Source of the DNA: Strix aluco
Lineage: Eukaryota; Chordata; Aves; Strigiformes; Strigidae
Reading direction: 5' to 3'
Assembly (NCBI RefSeq): GCF_031877795.1
Contig: NC_133970.1
Span: 47,498,828 to 47,562,827 of the forward strand
Length of the DNA: 64,000 bases
In this document: in pieces, positions 38,501-53,500 of the stretch
Numbering within the stretch: the first letter of the stretch is position 1
Layout of the letters: the number at the start of each line of letters is the position of its first letter
The notes under the pieces: model-generated
What the model saw: the letters and a program-made list of their open reading frames with translations, nothing else
What the model was told of the DNA's origin: nothing
The model's database searches: none
Program-made: the position numbers and the translations under genes

Positions 38501-41500
38501 GATAGCAGGTTAGAATGCAGCTTCCTAAAATATTGTTAAGCGTTTCAGATCTAAAAGGGAAAATTAATTTTACCCTTCTTCCCTTCCCCTCATTATATTT
38601 CTTAAAAAAGAAAATCACAATCATAATTTTTTACTTCAGGTATGGGTTTCTTTTTATCTAGCTTTAAACATCCACAATGAGGAGTTTGCATTTGAGCTAG
38701 TGTTATGTTTGTTGGTTGTATGGTCAGGTTCAGAAATGGAAATGAGAGGTTCCAACTTCATATCGGGGGGGGAAAAAAAAAATAAATTCTGTGAAGCCAG
38801 TTAAGTGTTAGAACAGGCTGTCCAGAGAGGTCCTGCAGCCTTCATCATTGAGAGTTTCTAAGACCCAACTTGATAAAGCCCTGCATATAACCTGGTCTGG
38901 TCTCAGAGCTGACAGCTTCTTTGTGCAGGAATTTGGACTAGAGACCTCCTGAAATTGCTTCCAATTTGAATTATTCAGGTGGCTTGTTGTTTGTGTTTTG
39001 TTGTTTGTTTGGGTTTTTTTTATTATTATCAAATGGCAATAGATGCTTAGGTCTTCATAAATGAATCAGTGTCCAAGTGGTCCCTGTTGTAGTCTTACTG
39101 TCAGTGGAGGCTTCAGAGTGAATCATCAGACCAAATATAGGTGTTTACGTTTGATGTGATCCTCCTACTGTGGACCCTTCTCTGAAAAAGGAAAAGTAAC
39201 AGTACTTTAGAAATTCTAATCTTTGTGTGTGCGTACACATTGCATATGTATATACACACATATATATATGTGTATGTAACAGATTTTTCTTACTCTGGAT
39301 TTTGTCCCCCATCTAAAATTTCAGTTAACTACTTTTTTTTTACTTGCTATGTTAGTAACACTGTTTTGGAGTGAGTAACTGTGTATCGTGACATTTATTA
39401 TTTTAATGACAGAGAGGACAGAGAAGCACGGTTCCTAGCTAGTAAAATGGGAATAGTGGCAGCATTTCGCTCATGGGCAGGTAAGATTTTTTTTTTTTGT
39501 TTGCTTGTTTGAAGTTGGATGATTGGAAGAGGAATTTTACTTTCTAGTGTAAGAGTGGTTTATTTCAGCACAGAATCAGTCTCTCTTGATCTGTCTAATT
39601 TCTATCAATACCTTCCTACAATGGTACTAAGATGTGTTTTGATATTGTTAAATTGGAGGACTCATACATAGTTTTCTTTGACTAACTCTACTGATATAGC
39701 AGAATGCCATATAAGTTGTACCTTAATGGTGGTACTTGACATTTGATAGGTGAAAGGATGTTGAAAATAGCATATCATAAGAATTACCCTTTGAGATTGT
39801 ACTGTCATTGTAAATAAGAAATCTGTTTGCCTATGCGAAGAGATATCAACAGAATTAGCACTTGTTTTTACTAAGTGCTATAGTTGAAGATAAATTGCAG
39901 TATGGACATAGTTTTGGATTTAGATAGAAGACATCTCTAAATTGAAAAAGTAGGTTTTTACATTTTTCTAAATCTTTTCTCTGCAATACTACAATATCTA
40001 ACATGAAGATATTGCCTCAGGGACTGCTTATTCTTTTAGTCAAGACAGTGTCTTGCAAATAAACTAAATCAGTTGATATGACCATTTATTAAAATTTTGG
40101 TTAGGATTTTTACAGGCTGTACTTAGGAAAGATTCAGACTCTATAGAAAGGCTTTGTAAGATTATATGCTTTATTTTTTCAGTGTTCTGAAAATGACCAG
40201 TAAGCTTAATTTAACATCCAGGTATCCTTCAAAAGTTTCTCACATGTGTTCTCACTTGTTTGGGGAGGAAGTTTGGAAACTTTATCACAACTTTGAAATT
40301 CCTGAGAAGCAGTTTCTGATAGGAGTGCTGCTGCATCTTCCTTAACTCAGACACTTATAACTAATAGCATAAGCCTGAAAAGTTCAAGACTTAAGAAACA
40401 ATTTTCTTGGAATATGTTACTTGCCATGGTACTTTAACTGTTATATGTTCTTCCTTTTTGTTTTTAATATTACTTGTTATATTGGAGACTAACATCTTTT
40501 AACAGGTTTTAGTACACAAACGTCCTTACTCTGTCAGTCTTCCCAAAGAGCATGTAGCAAAACCAGGATTGAGGGTGGTGTCCTTGCTTTTTTTGTTCTG
40601 GCTTTTTGGGAAGTTTTTTGTTTGGTGTGACTTTTATTTTTTCCTGTCTGTACCATCTGCTTTGTTCTACTGTTCTTCTCTCTTTATTCTCCAGACTGAG
40701 TTATTCTTTAGAGCTAATTACTGTGTCCTTTATCCTCATGTGTGATCATGTCTTTAGAGTTGAAATTGGGGCATGCAGCAATGACTGTGTGCACTCAAAT
40801 GAATTCCTGCATTGCAATTGGGATGCGTCTGTGTACTGGGTTTACATAGCAAAGTTTGGGGGGGGGGGGGGGGGGAGCTACAGGGGTGGCTTCTGTGAGA
40901 AGATGCTAGAAGCTTCCCCTGTGTCTGATAGAGCCAGTACCAGCTGGCTCTGAGATGGACCTGCTGCTGGCCAAGGCTGAGCCCAACAGCGATGGTGGTA
41001 GCACCTCTGGGATAACATATTTAAGAAAGGGGAAACCAAGCTGCACAACAGCAATTGCAGCCACAGAGAGGAGTGAGAATATGTGAGAGAAACAACTCTG
41101 CAGCCACCAAGGTCAGTGAAGAAGGAGGGGGAGGAGGTGCTCCAGGCACCAGAGCAGAGATTCCCCTGCAGCCCCTGGTGCAGCCCATGGTGAGGCAGCC
41201 GTGCCCCTGCAGCCCAGGGAGGTCCATGGTGGAGCAGATCTCCACCTGCAGCCCGTGGGGGACCCCATGCTGGAGCAGGGGGATGCACCCGAAGGGGGCT
41301 GTGACCCCGTGGGAAGCCCACACTGGAGCAGGCTCCTGGCAGGACCTGTGGAGCCATGGAGAGAGGAGCCCACGCTGGAGCAGGTTTGCTGGCAGGACTT
41401 GTGACCCCGTGGGGGACCCATGCTGGAGCAGTCTGTTCCTGAAGGACTGCACCCTGTGGGAGGGACCCACGCTGGAGCAGTTCGTGAAGAACTGCAGCCC

Positions 41501-44500
41501 ATGGGAAGGACCCATGTTGGAGAAGTTCGTGGAGGACTGTCTCCTGTGGGAGGGACCCCACACTGGAGCAGAGGAAGAGTGTGAGGAGTCCTCCCCCTGA
41601 GGAGGAAGGAGCAACAGAGACAGTGTGTGATGAACTGACTGCAACCCCCATTCCCCTGTGCCGCTCAGAGGGAGGGAGCAGAGAAAATCAGGAGTTGAAG
41701 TTGAGCCTGGGAAGAAGGGAGGGGTGGGGGGAAGGTGTTTTAAGATATAGTTTTTATTTCTCATTACCCTACTCTGATTTGTTTGGTAATAGATTAAATT
41801 AATTTCCCTGAGTTGAGTCTGTTTTGCCTGTGATGGTAATTGGTGAGTGATCTCCCTGTTCTTATCTCGGCCCACGAGCCTTTTGTTATATTTTCTCTCC
41901 TCATGTCCAGCTGAGGAGGGGGAGTGATAGAGTGGCTTGGTAGGCACCTGGCAGCCAGTCAGGGTCAACCCACCACAGGCCATTATATGAAAGAAAAGAA
42001 AAAAGAAAAGAAAAGAGCCTCTGAGGTGTACTGTGGAACATATTTAAATGTCATTCATGTGTATGTGGCCACATGTGCTAGTGATAAGTTTTTGTGACAG
42101 AAATTTTGAATTTGAGGACTTTCTTAAAGTTCATATGAAGCGTGTCATTAAAGTTGAATTTGTATTAGTGAAAATGAATAGATGAGTAGGTGATACTTTT
42201 AATCTTTTAGTAATTTTTAATAAATGGAAGATTTGGGTTTATTTATAATATTTAAGACAAAAAGGTGTGCAAACCTGGCTTCTTTTTGTTCATTTAAAGT
42301 TGCGTTTTGGAGAAAGTTGTTTGTTTTCTGGATAGCATGTTACTCTTTTTATTTATTCTGTGGTATATGAAGACATGGTCAAGGAAATGAGCAAGGTTTT
42401 TGCAGCCATATTTTGAATTAAGAGATTGTAATTTGAGGCTGAAAATCAGTGTAATCATTAGCTTCAGGAGGTATTCTGTAACATTTATAAACAATTTGAG
42501 GGTTTGCACTATTAATATTGAAATATTAAACTGAGTAAAAATATAGTGTAAAAGGACCACATTATAAGATATTTCATGCAAAGTGAAATCAACTGTGTTG
42601 AGAAGGAAGAAATTTTTTACAATGAGGGAGGTGAAACACTGGCACAGGTTTCCCATAGAGGTGGTAGATGCCCTGTCCCTGGAAACAATCAAGGCCAGGT
42701 TGGAAGGGTGTTGCATTTCAGGTAATGAATTAATTTGGTAAGAGATGAATCCCCTTGCATTCTAGCCGGTCCTCAGAGATTAGAGGGCCTGGGGGCAGCT
42801 GGACTTCTCTCTTAATAGCTATGCCAATTGGGGCTGTGACTATAGGGCTGACACCAGACGCATGAACACCCATATGCTGTAGGTCCGGTGGCATTCAAGA
42901 GAAGCAGTCAGGGTCACAAATGGTACGGTTTATTCTTATGCAACATCTACAGACTCTTTGAGATTGCCTACGATAAATGCACAAACTGCAGGTTGGCTAT
43001 ATAGCACTACACACAAAAAACGATTGCAATCACACACACTTAATTCCTGGGTAATCACTCGGCGTAGCCGAGGGCCCAAATCTTACCAAAAGGCGTCCCT
43101 TCTTGGGGGGGAGGGGGGCAGCGAGGAGCACAAACCCGTCCATCTGCCCCTCCGATTTGGTATTGGATTATCGTCCCTCCGAGTTAGATACAAACTCGGG
43201 GTAGTATTTATCTAAGTGTGTATGTGTGAGTGGGTGGGACTGTGGCCAAGCCATTGTTTCCTGAGTAACGACACAGCACATTCCTTGGTGCCAGGTGTAC
43301 GCTGGTTTTGTGGGAAAAGAGGAAGAATGAGAGATAAGGTCTGCAGAGTTCTGCAAAACACTCCTTGAGAGAAGAGGAAGAGCAGGAGATAAATCTGCAT
43401 AGTCATGTCAAATGTTCCTTCAGAAAAGTGAAAGAACGGGACCGTGCCCCCTCTGCCTTGCTTCACATTCCTCCATGATGCCATGGCAACACAAATCACT
43501 GGATCTCCATCCCGTCCTGTGTTTGTTCTGGGCACCACGTGTTAAGGAAATGTGTGTTTTGCCATTTCTTTGCTGTTTTGCTTTTCCCACGCTTCCAACA
43601 TTGGGGCTTCAAGCAACCTGATCTAGTTGAAGATGTCCCTGTCTGTGGCAGGGGAGTTGGACTAGATGACCTTCAAAGGTCCCTCCCAACCCAAACCATT
43701 CTGTGATTCTGTGAAAATTCTGGAGATGAGCACTTGTCATTTGGGAAAACATGATTAAAAGCGGTGCATGGAGAATGTTATTCCAAATATATTTAAACTT
43801 GCTGTTTAGAATTCACCTAAGGTGAAAGGTAACTAAATAATTTGTTAGTTTAAGATACAGCTTTTGATAGAGAAACTGCTCACAGTTCTGCAAGATGATG
43901 CAAATCTTTGAGGTTTAAGATTTATTATTTACTGACAATTTTGTCTTTTTTTCCTGCCATTTCTTCCATGTAAATGTTGGTTTTGCAGATAATTTGGAAA
44001 TACTGTTCACAGTAGAAAGGGTAAAAGTAGCTATATTTTTTAATGAAGAAACAAGGTTTTGTGATTAGAAAGCTTTGCTAAACATTGATTAGAAAGGAGA
44101 TGACATTATAAAGGTAAAAAATGTTTGTGATTAGTAATTTTTATCATCTGTGGTTGTACTCAAACTGGAAATCATTTAACAATGTATCTAATGCTTTGTT
44201 TTTTGTTTGGTGATGGAATATTATTATATATTTAATGTTTTCTAGGTATTATCAGTCTGTGTAAACCTGGAAATTCTGGGATTCAGTCTCTTATTGGGGT
44301 ACTCTGTATACCAAATATGGAAATACGGGTAGGTGGTAAATATTTAGTACTGATATAGGAATAATATTGGATGTTTTAAATAACATTGAAAATTTTAACA
44401 ATTTTATCAGTTTAGTGGTTTAAACGTGGACTCCAATTATGAGACCACTAGCCTCGACTTTATTTGACCCCTAAGTCTAAGTCTATAATTCCATTATAAA

Positions 44501-47500
44501 ATTCCTGTGTGATCTTAAGCAAGTTGCTTGCTTTTTCTGTCTCATCTCCTTACACATAAAATGAGAGTGGAATCATATCCTGTATGTCTGAGAGGAGGGA
44601 ATGGAGGAACAAAAAGTGCATAAATTAATTTTTACTCTGGCCACCAAGTCAAAGCAAATTCACAGTAGCTGCAGTCATGAGTTTAAAACATTGAATCTGA
44701 GATAAATAAAAATGTTTTGTCCTAATTACCTGCTAGATGAAGAAGTTGATGGTGGCAGCACTAACTGTTCTAAAGAACTGTGATCCAAGTAGCCTGAGCT
44801 TCTGTAGAATTTGTAGTGACAGTCAGGCACACTTCTAAAGTAAGCAAGCCCCTTCCCTTCTTCTCTTCCCCAGATTCATCCAGATTATGAAAATAAGCAT
44901 GTTATCCTAAAAGAAACCCTGAAAGAAAGACACTAATTTTAGCACTCTCTATAAATCTCAACTTCAGTATTAATAGTGAACAAAAAGACCATGTTTTTGT
45001 AAACCTACAAAATTTCTGCTTTTTTTTTTGGTAGCAAGGTCTGCTTGAGGTTCTCTATGATATATTTCGCCTTCCTCTCCCTGTTGTTGCAGAAGAATTT
45101 ATTGAGGCACTTCTCAGCGTAGGTAAGTATTTTAGTACTGCTTCACATAAAAATTCTTTCTCTTAAGCTCTTCTGCAAATTTGAACCCTTCACTGTTTCT
45201 TCTATATTGTAAATTCTGGCAGTCTTAACCGTTTCATCACTGAATTCATTGGGTGTTCTGAAGTTCTGTTTAAAACTCCTTATTAACTGTTCAGTGTTGA
45301 TCAAGCTATTAGAAATCTAACTTCCTTCTGACATCCTTCCTATATACCTCAGTTGTATGTTTCATACAAGAGCAGTAGTGGAGCATTTACACAAAAGACT
45401 GTGTAAATACATTACTACAAATTAGACTTCTTTGAGGTGTTAGAAGCATTAGTAATGTAGAAGTGTTGTTGAATGTTACAGAAGTTATGAAAAAAGATCT
45501 TTTCTATATATTGTGTATCTGCTAGCTATCTCTGCTGCACTTGAGCAGACTTTTACTTTTCCTAGGGCAAGCGTATGTGTTTTTATGTCTATATATTTAG
45601 CAGTTAGTCTTCTGTCTTTAGAATTACTCCTTTGTGTCACAGTGCAAAAGTATGAGCTCAAAAGGAGCAAGTCTCAGCCTTTAATGTTCCAGCAATTCTC
45701 TTCAAACTCTGGTTATAAATGTCTTTGTCATGCACTTGTATAGTCAAACTTAATCCTTGTGCACTTACAAGTAAATAAATCATTATTTGTTGCAAACTTG
45801 CTACTTTGTGGCATACTGATGTACAGTTTAAAATTTTAGGTGTGTTTGATATTTTCTGTTGAACAAGTTTAATGTGTTTATGAATTGGAAATTTCATTAT
45901 TTTGGTTGATACTTAAATGAGATCTTTGTCCTAGCTTTGAAGTTAGCCTTTCTTCGTGCAAGAATGTGGATTGGATGACTTGTTAGAGATCTCTTCTGAT
46001 AAAATTTTCTATAATTTTAAACCTGAAATAACAGTTAGTAAGAACTATTACTTATGTACTGACAGCTATTAAAACAACACTATGAAATCCAGTGTTATAG
46101 TTACCATTGTCCATATTTTCTTGTTATAGATCCAGGCAGGTTTCAGGACTGCTGGAGACTTTCTGATGGCTTTGTAGCTGCTGAAGCTAAAACTATACTA
46201 CCACATCGAGCCAGGTCAAGGTGAGGATTTTGCAAACTCAGTCTAAACTGTTGTTTTCTGTTGTTGTTGACAAAAATATTTGTTGTTTTCTTGCAGACAA
46301 AATTAGAAATCTACTTTCTAAATGATTTCTGTACTTTTTTCTCCTTAGGCCTGATCTCATGGATAATTATTTGGCTTTAGTGCTTTCAGCTTTTATTACT
46401 AATGGACTTCTAGAGGTAACTAATGTCTTGAAGTTTAAATAGATGCTCGCCACTTTTCTTTATATAAACATTAAAATAAGATGTTATACATTAAATGTAA
46501 TAATTTTCTTAACTTCTTTGAAGGGTCTGGTTGAAGTGATCACAAGTAGTGATGATCATGTATCTGTTAGAGCAACTATTCTTTTAGGAGAACTTTTGCA
46601 CATGGTAAGTAAGACTTTTTGCTGAGGATAAGTAGTATTAGTAACTCATTGTAAATAGATATTTCCTATTATAGCTTTGAATTTATGCTACAAATTTGGC
46701 ACATCCACTTTTCATCAAAATAATAGGTTATTTTATACTACAGCATATGGCACTTCATATATTAAAACCAGCATGAATTGATAGGAAGGCGGTTTGGAAT
46801 GTACGGGAAGTACTAGGGCTTCTGCTCCAAGGATAATCCTCAGTAACCAGTTGTACTTTTAAGTTGGAGTCCTGCAAACTCGCTCATTGGTTACTGTGTT
46901 TGGGAAAAGGACTATTGATGCTTTTTGCTTTTCCTTAAAAGCATGGTAGCTCTGTGGCAATGTGCTTAGCTTTCATCTGCCTAGCCTGTGAGACAGAAAC
47001 TTTCATGTTCAGCTTGATGTGGCTTACGCACTTCATATTCTTCATTCAGGCAACTCCAACTTGATAGAGTGCTCTTTCAGCACTGCTGTTGGTAGCCTTT
47101 GCTACAGAGAAGTTGAAGGAACCTTGCTTTGTTCCTTTTCCTTCTCCTTAAAATCTCTCTTATAGTAGCTTCTCTTTTTTTCCTTCACGCTATATCACAA
47201 AAAGATTAAAGTCTTTACCATTCCGCACTGACAGGATTTATACTTATTTCAACAGCTAGAGATGAGAGGAAATTGTAAATTTATTCATAGAATATCTCGA
47301 GTTGGAAGGGACCCATAAGGATCAGTGAGTCTAACTCCCTGCTCAATGTTATCTCTATTCTCCTTTTGCTATTAACATATTTTTAAAAAGCCCTTTTTGT
47401 TGTCCTGTACAGTGCTGGCCAGCTTGAACTCTAATCCAGTTTTGGCCACGTGAATTTTCTCCCTGTAGTGGCGAACAGCATCTCTGTAGTCCTCCTGTGT

Positions 47501-50500
47501 TGCTTGTCCTCGCTTCCAATGTCCGTACAGTTTCCTTTTCTGCCTAAATTCTAGAAGATCCCTGCTCAGCCAAGCCGGCCTTCTGCCCCGCTTGATTGAC
47601 TTCCAACACTTTGGAATATCCTGCTCCTGTGCTCTTAAGAGATGGCTCTTAAAAAGTGACCAGCATTCCTGGACCCCAATACCTTCAAAAGCAGATTCCC
47701 AGGGGACCTTACTAGCTAGCTCCTTCAGCAGCCCGAAGTCTGCTCTCCCCATATCCAGGGTCAAAGTTTTGCTGGCAGTTTTTCTCCTATCACCAATGAT
47801 TTGAAACTCAACTACTTCATGGTCACTGTGACCAAGACAGCCACCAATCACCACCTTCACCCACAAGTCCCTCTCTGTTTAGAAACAACACATCTAGGAG
47901 GGCACCTTTCCTAGTCAGCTCCCTTAGTACCTGCATCAAGAAGTCATCTTCAACATGCTTCAGGAATTTCCTGCACCTGTTTGTGTCCACTGTATGATGT
48001 TTCCAGTTGACATCTGGGAAGTTAAAATCACCCATAAGGACAAGGGCAGCTGATCTAGAGAGATTCCTTAATTCCTTATAGAATAATTCATCGGTGTTGT
48101 CATCCTGGCTGGGTGGTTGATAGTAGACTCCCACAACAACATCCACTTCGTTTTCTTTCCTCCTTAATCCTTACCCAGAGTCTCTCAATTGTGTCATCAC
48201 CAACTGTAAGTGCCATACAATCCAACCCCTCCCTTACATACAGCGCCAGCCCCCCACCTTGCCTGTCCTGCCTATCCCTCCTGAAGAGCCTGTAACCGTC
48301 CATCATAGCACTACTGTATTTGTCTTGCTCAGATTGGTTTAGTCTCCTCCAGACCAAAACCAACCAACCAGAAGAAACCTGTTTGAAGAGTGGAACTTAA
48401 CTATTTTGGTATAGAGATTATACTGTTTTCATATACACTTCAGTGCTACCTTTCAGCCTGCTGAGAAACTGTTAGTCATATGTGAAGTGATATGAATTAC
48501 ATTTCTTGCAAAACAGTTATTTCTTTTTGATGGCCTTTCTTGATGGCAAGAAGCATATGCAGCAGAGCACTTTTTGATCAGTTTTCTTGTTTTTTTTTTT
48601 TTTTCCCCCTCAAATTAACTGCTTTATAAGAGGCAGTAAGATTGTGAAATACAACTTCATCTTACAAAAACTTGAATATGAGTTATCAGACATAGTCTGC
48701 ATCTTCAGACTATAGACTCATTTTAGTGGTACAGGATTGGCCTGTCCTTAATGTTTCAAAAAACAATATGATAGTCTTCAGGTATAGGATTGCTTATCAT
48801 GACACACATGAGCTCAGCTCAGCAGCATGGGTCACAATCACAACAAATCTGTTCTTTAGTTTTCTCAGTGATTTTATTTTTTTTCTTTAAATAATTGGCA
48901 GAATTTTTTGAATGTTCAGCCAGCCATGTAGTATAAAAAGAGGAATCTGCATAAATGTGTGCTATTTTTCATGGTTTCTGGAATACTTTTCAGTGGGAGT
49001 GATTAGATGCACTGACGTTTGAGTATGCTGTAAAGCATAGGTATTTTTTGGTTTTCTAAAGAGATGATTCACTAGTCTGAGATTACTGTTTATCAAAATA
49101 TTGAATAAATATTTGTACTCAAATTTTAAGATACCGAAGTAATTTCTTTATTTTCATTATTCTTTAGTTTTCAAAAGTATTTGCATAACTGCCCAAATTG
49201 ATTCAAAAACCCCAAATGTTTCCCAAAATAAAAGCCATTAAATGTCCAATAACTTATGAAGTTATGTTTGTTTATCAGATAATTTTTTTGTGCAGTGTCA
49301 ATGTTTAACCCCAGCTGTCAACTAAGCACCACACAGCCACTTGCTCACTCTCCCTGCATCAGGATGAGGGAGAGTATCAGAAGGGTAAAAGTGAGAAAAC
49401 TCATGGGTTGAGATAAAGACAGTTTCATAGGAAAAGCAAAAGCTGTGCACACAAGCAAAGCAAAACAAGGAGTTCAGTCACTCCTTCCCATGGGCAGGCA
49501 GGGGTTCAGCCATCTCCAGGACAGCTGGGCTCCATCACGCGTAATGGTTACTTGGGAAGACAAACACCATCACTCCAAACATCCCCCCCTTCCTCCTCCT
49601 TCCCCCAGCTTTATATGCTGAGCATGACACCATATGGTCTGGCATATCCCTTGGGTCAGTTGGGGTCAGCTGTCCTGGCTGTGTCCCCTCCCAGCTCCTT
49701 GTGCACCCCCAGGCTACTCACTGGCAGGACAGCGTGAGAGGCAGAAAAGGCCTTGACTCTGTGTAAGCGCTGCTCAGCAATAATTAAAACATCCCTGTGT
49801 TATCAACGTTATTTCCAGCACAAATCCAAATCATAGCCCCATACTAGCTACTAGGAAGAATATTAACTCTATCCCAGCCAAAACCAGCACATGTAGAATC
49901 ATTGGTAGTCAAAAGTATTGAATTAACATAATTAGCATAAGTTATGTTTCTGATTTTAGGGGTTTTATTACTTTTATACATATGACATAAGGATATCTGA
50001 TGCTTTGCATGTTTTTGCATTTTACAACTTTAAAAACCACCAATGCAAAAAATACAAATGAGAAGGCTCTGAAAGAAGGCTTTGAGTCCTAAAATTGTCT
50101 TAAGCTATTTTCAATTGTATTTCAGATTGATTAATTAGATCAAATATTCAAAATGGTATGTGTGATTATTGCTCTGACATTATGCAAAAGGTAGTTTTGT
50201 TATCATGCATTTGTGAGAGTCTTGTGAAAAGTGGTAGATTCTTCAAATGCTGATCCTAAAGAGATGGCTGAAAATGTTATAATAAGTTATTCTAACTAGT
50301 CTTCTGTTGTTGTTTAGGCAAACACAATCCTTCCTCATTCTCACAGCCATCACCTGCACTGCTTACCAACGCTAATGAATATGGCAGCATCTTTTGACAT
50401 CATGAAAGAGAAAAGACTGTAAGAATTCTAAGTTACACTTAAGAGCGAAAATATATACATCTCCTCTTCCCCCTGCAGTTGATTGAAAACCTACATTACG

Positions 50501-53500
50501 AGTTTTCTGATGACTGAAACCACTGCTGTCTTTATTTAAAAGAGAAATAGAATATAGAAATACTCTGTGACACTTACTAGGGAAATAGTTTTCAGTGCAT
50601 GATTCCAAAAAGTGATCTATTTACAATAACAATTTAGAAATTCAGAAATTTCGACAAAAAGTTTTGATAGTAGATTTCAGAACACTTTTACATGGATTGC
50701 AAGATTATTTTTTTTTACACAGAATTTTTCTTAAATAAACTCTAAGGCACTGTTTGTCCAAGTATCATCTGAGACGTGTTCTGTTTGACCTCTCCATTGT
50801 TTCACACTTCCCTTTTGGCATTTTGATACAATTGAGCTTTCCAAACTAAAAAAGCCTGTACCAATTTTTTTCTTTTGGTCTTTATCTATAGCTAATTAAA
50901 TAGTTATAGACCAAATCAGTGAATCATTATTAGTGTGAAGAAGAGCAATGGGGCTGGTTTGGTTTGGTTTTTTTGGGTGGTTTTGGTTTTTTTTTTTTTT
51001 AATTTTTAAGCCTTTTTTTCTTCAGAAGAAAATGGTCATTGTAACAGTAGTAATTACGTTAAAACTTTCTGGTGCATTTGTTTGATGTTTGCACTGATAA
51101 TTTTTTTCAGTTAATTTAATTTCTATTTAAATATAAGACTACGAATAGAAATTTTAAACAACTTAGTGCAGCATTCTGCAGTGGCACATTAAGCAGCATT
51201 AGGAGCTGTTTGGCACTCATGGTAATCAGATGAGGTACATTTAGGCATCTGACTAGAAACAAATGTTTATAAGAAGCTTTCTATTCCTCTTTGAATTAGA
51301 AATACCTGAATTTTGAAATTTTCAAAACCTGTGGGCTTTTTCTTTTCATTATTTTTTAGCATTTCTCTACATCTATTAATCTTGCAATTTAACATTGAAA
51401 GTACTCTATTATAAAATACCATCTTCTGGGTTCTTCATACAATTTAAATCTCTTGAGGAAAGAAGTTAAATAATATGATAGATTTCACTGTCTTTAAAAT
51501 GTGTTTCTGTAACTCAGTGGCCTTTCTTGCATTTCTTTGTAGAAGACCATTTAAATTGAGTGTGTTTGGGTTATTTTCTAATGTTATAGTAAATGTTTTT
51601 AATTATTCTTGCCATTCCCAATCTGGTTTATCAGGTCAGTATTCTGATAAATGTATTATAACTTCGTATTTTGTCTTCCATTGTGTTGTCAGTGATGAAT
51701 TACGAAATCTTTTCAAACTGCTACTGTGAAATGATAAATGTTGCTTGTAGAGTGCTTCCCAGAAACTTAATTCTGCTCTTCTTTTTAGTTTTGAAGGTTT
51801 CTTACATGTCACTAGAAGACTTAGATATGTGAAAACACAGTTATTTTTCAAACAAAGCAGATCTGAAAAACCTTCACATGGTATTCCACTTGGTCAAAGC
51901 TGTGGGAGGAGAGGAAGGATGAAGAGCAGAAGGGATATGTTTGTGGATTACTTGCAGTTATTTTACTTTTTGGCATTTGTGAACATAGCTGATAGAGTAG
52001 TAAGAAGTCCTGATTTTGTTGGAAGAAAGTGGTTTTGTAGATGTAGTATTTGTTATATTTGGGGATCCTGGTTTTGGTCAACACTGCATTGTTTCATACT
52101 ATGAAAAACTGTAAGCCCTGTTGCAGATTAAATTTATGTAATTTAGGTAGGTGACCAAATTCACAGGTATTTGTTTGTCTGAAGAGAATACAGAAAAACC
52201 ACTTGCCTACCCTATGAGAATTTTTATATATGGGAAAGAAAGGTAGACTTATCTCCTCATTTTTTAACTTCCTTTTTTTATTTGCTCAGCAAATTATTTT
52301 TTTTGTGCTACCATTATTTTGCAATTAACTGTTTCTTCCCATGTCAAACGTAATTTCTATTACTTCCTATCTTCCTGGAAAATTCCTTACATGCTGTTGC
52401 TGAGCTGTTTAGATATAAAGAGCAGGAAATATACTACTGATACTCCTGCCACCCTCTGAGGAGAGGAAGAGAATTTACAAGAAATAGTTTGTTACTCAAA
52501 GTTGAAGCTAGCCATCTCAACTTCACTGTAGAATGTTGATCTACTGTGTCATCTCACAATACTTAATCAACTTCAAACTTTGCAGTATCTTCTGTGATAC
52601 TAATTGCAGAGTAGAAGTTATCAGTAAGGCTCGTTCTTTGATACTAGAAACTCTGAAAGATAATTTCCTGTATAATTTCAGTACAGGGCTGAGCAATGTG
52701 GAAATATGAAAACTTATATAAAGAAAATTATTTTCTTTTTATTGGCTTTGGAATTGTTGGTGAATTCTTTCTTGAGCTATGTTTATTTAATTCAAGATAT
52801 AGCAGTGGTACTCTTCAGTTGAATAACAGTTGTCAAATACTGATTACAGTTTTTTTTTCTATTAGACGAGCAAGTGCTGCACTCAACTGCTTAAAACGTT
52901 TTCACGAGATGAAGAAAAGAGGACCTAAACCTTACAGCCTCCACTTAGATCATATTATTCAGAAAGCGATCTCAACCCACCAAAAAAGGGATCAGTACCG
53001 TGTGCAGAAAGACATCTTTATTTTAAAGGTATTACCATTATTGATTTTTCAAAACAGAATTTGATTTTGTATTTTGGAGACTTAGATCCCACCCCCCTCA
53101 AGCTTCACAACCTCATTTAATTCAGAACTATTTATGTGACTTTTATTTAGAATTTAGAAATATATTTATTTATATTTATATAAATATTTATTTTATTTAT
53201 TTATATTTATTTAGAATTTTTTTTATTTAATTTGTCTTCTAGCTACTTGTGGATACTATATTGTATTTCTAGAAATTGAGGAGTGAAATTACAATAATTT
53301 TTAATGCTTTTTAATCCCAATTATAATCTTTTACTACTACATTTTTAATGCAGTGTTATAACCATGCAATTTACTTTCAAATGCAAAATACTGTGGAGCG
53401 TAGCCCTTTTAATGATTATTACATGAACAGTAAGTATATTATGTAACAAGACATGATGCAGGGAAACTTTAGTTTTTTGTGTTTGTATTTCAGGATACAG

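Larger units (their letters stand above)
39481..44245 (+). other. RICTOR intron 10 (4.8 kb)
   Basis: Contains a 1.15-kb sense LTR (40830-41977), an (AAAAG)n run (41988-42016), and a CR1 split by an antisense LTR (42598-43720). The remainder is AT-rich unique sequence. Confidence 0.85.
46605..50317 (+). other. RICTOR intron 15 (3.7 kb)
   Basis: Contains an antisense CR1 fragment with endonuclease coding (47284-48372) and an antisense ERV-L-type solo LTR (about 49296-49891). The rest is AT-rich unique sequence. Confidence 0.85.

Noticed and set aside
40878..41983. Long open frames (257 and 320 aa) on the minus strand and 181 aa on the plus strand
   Set aside because: They lie within the LTR tandem array; length comes from GC-rich repeats with unit lengths that avoid stops. 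No domain or conserved protein pattern.
47372..48363. 164-, 107- and 87-aa minus-strand frames as a host gene
   Set aside because: They are consecutive broken pieces of CR1 ORF2 endonuclease ([10 protein letters not shown]), not a gene.
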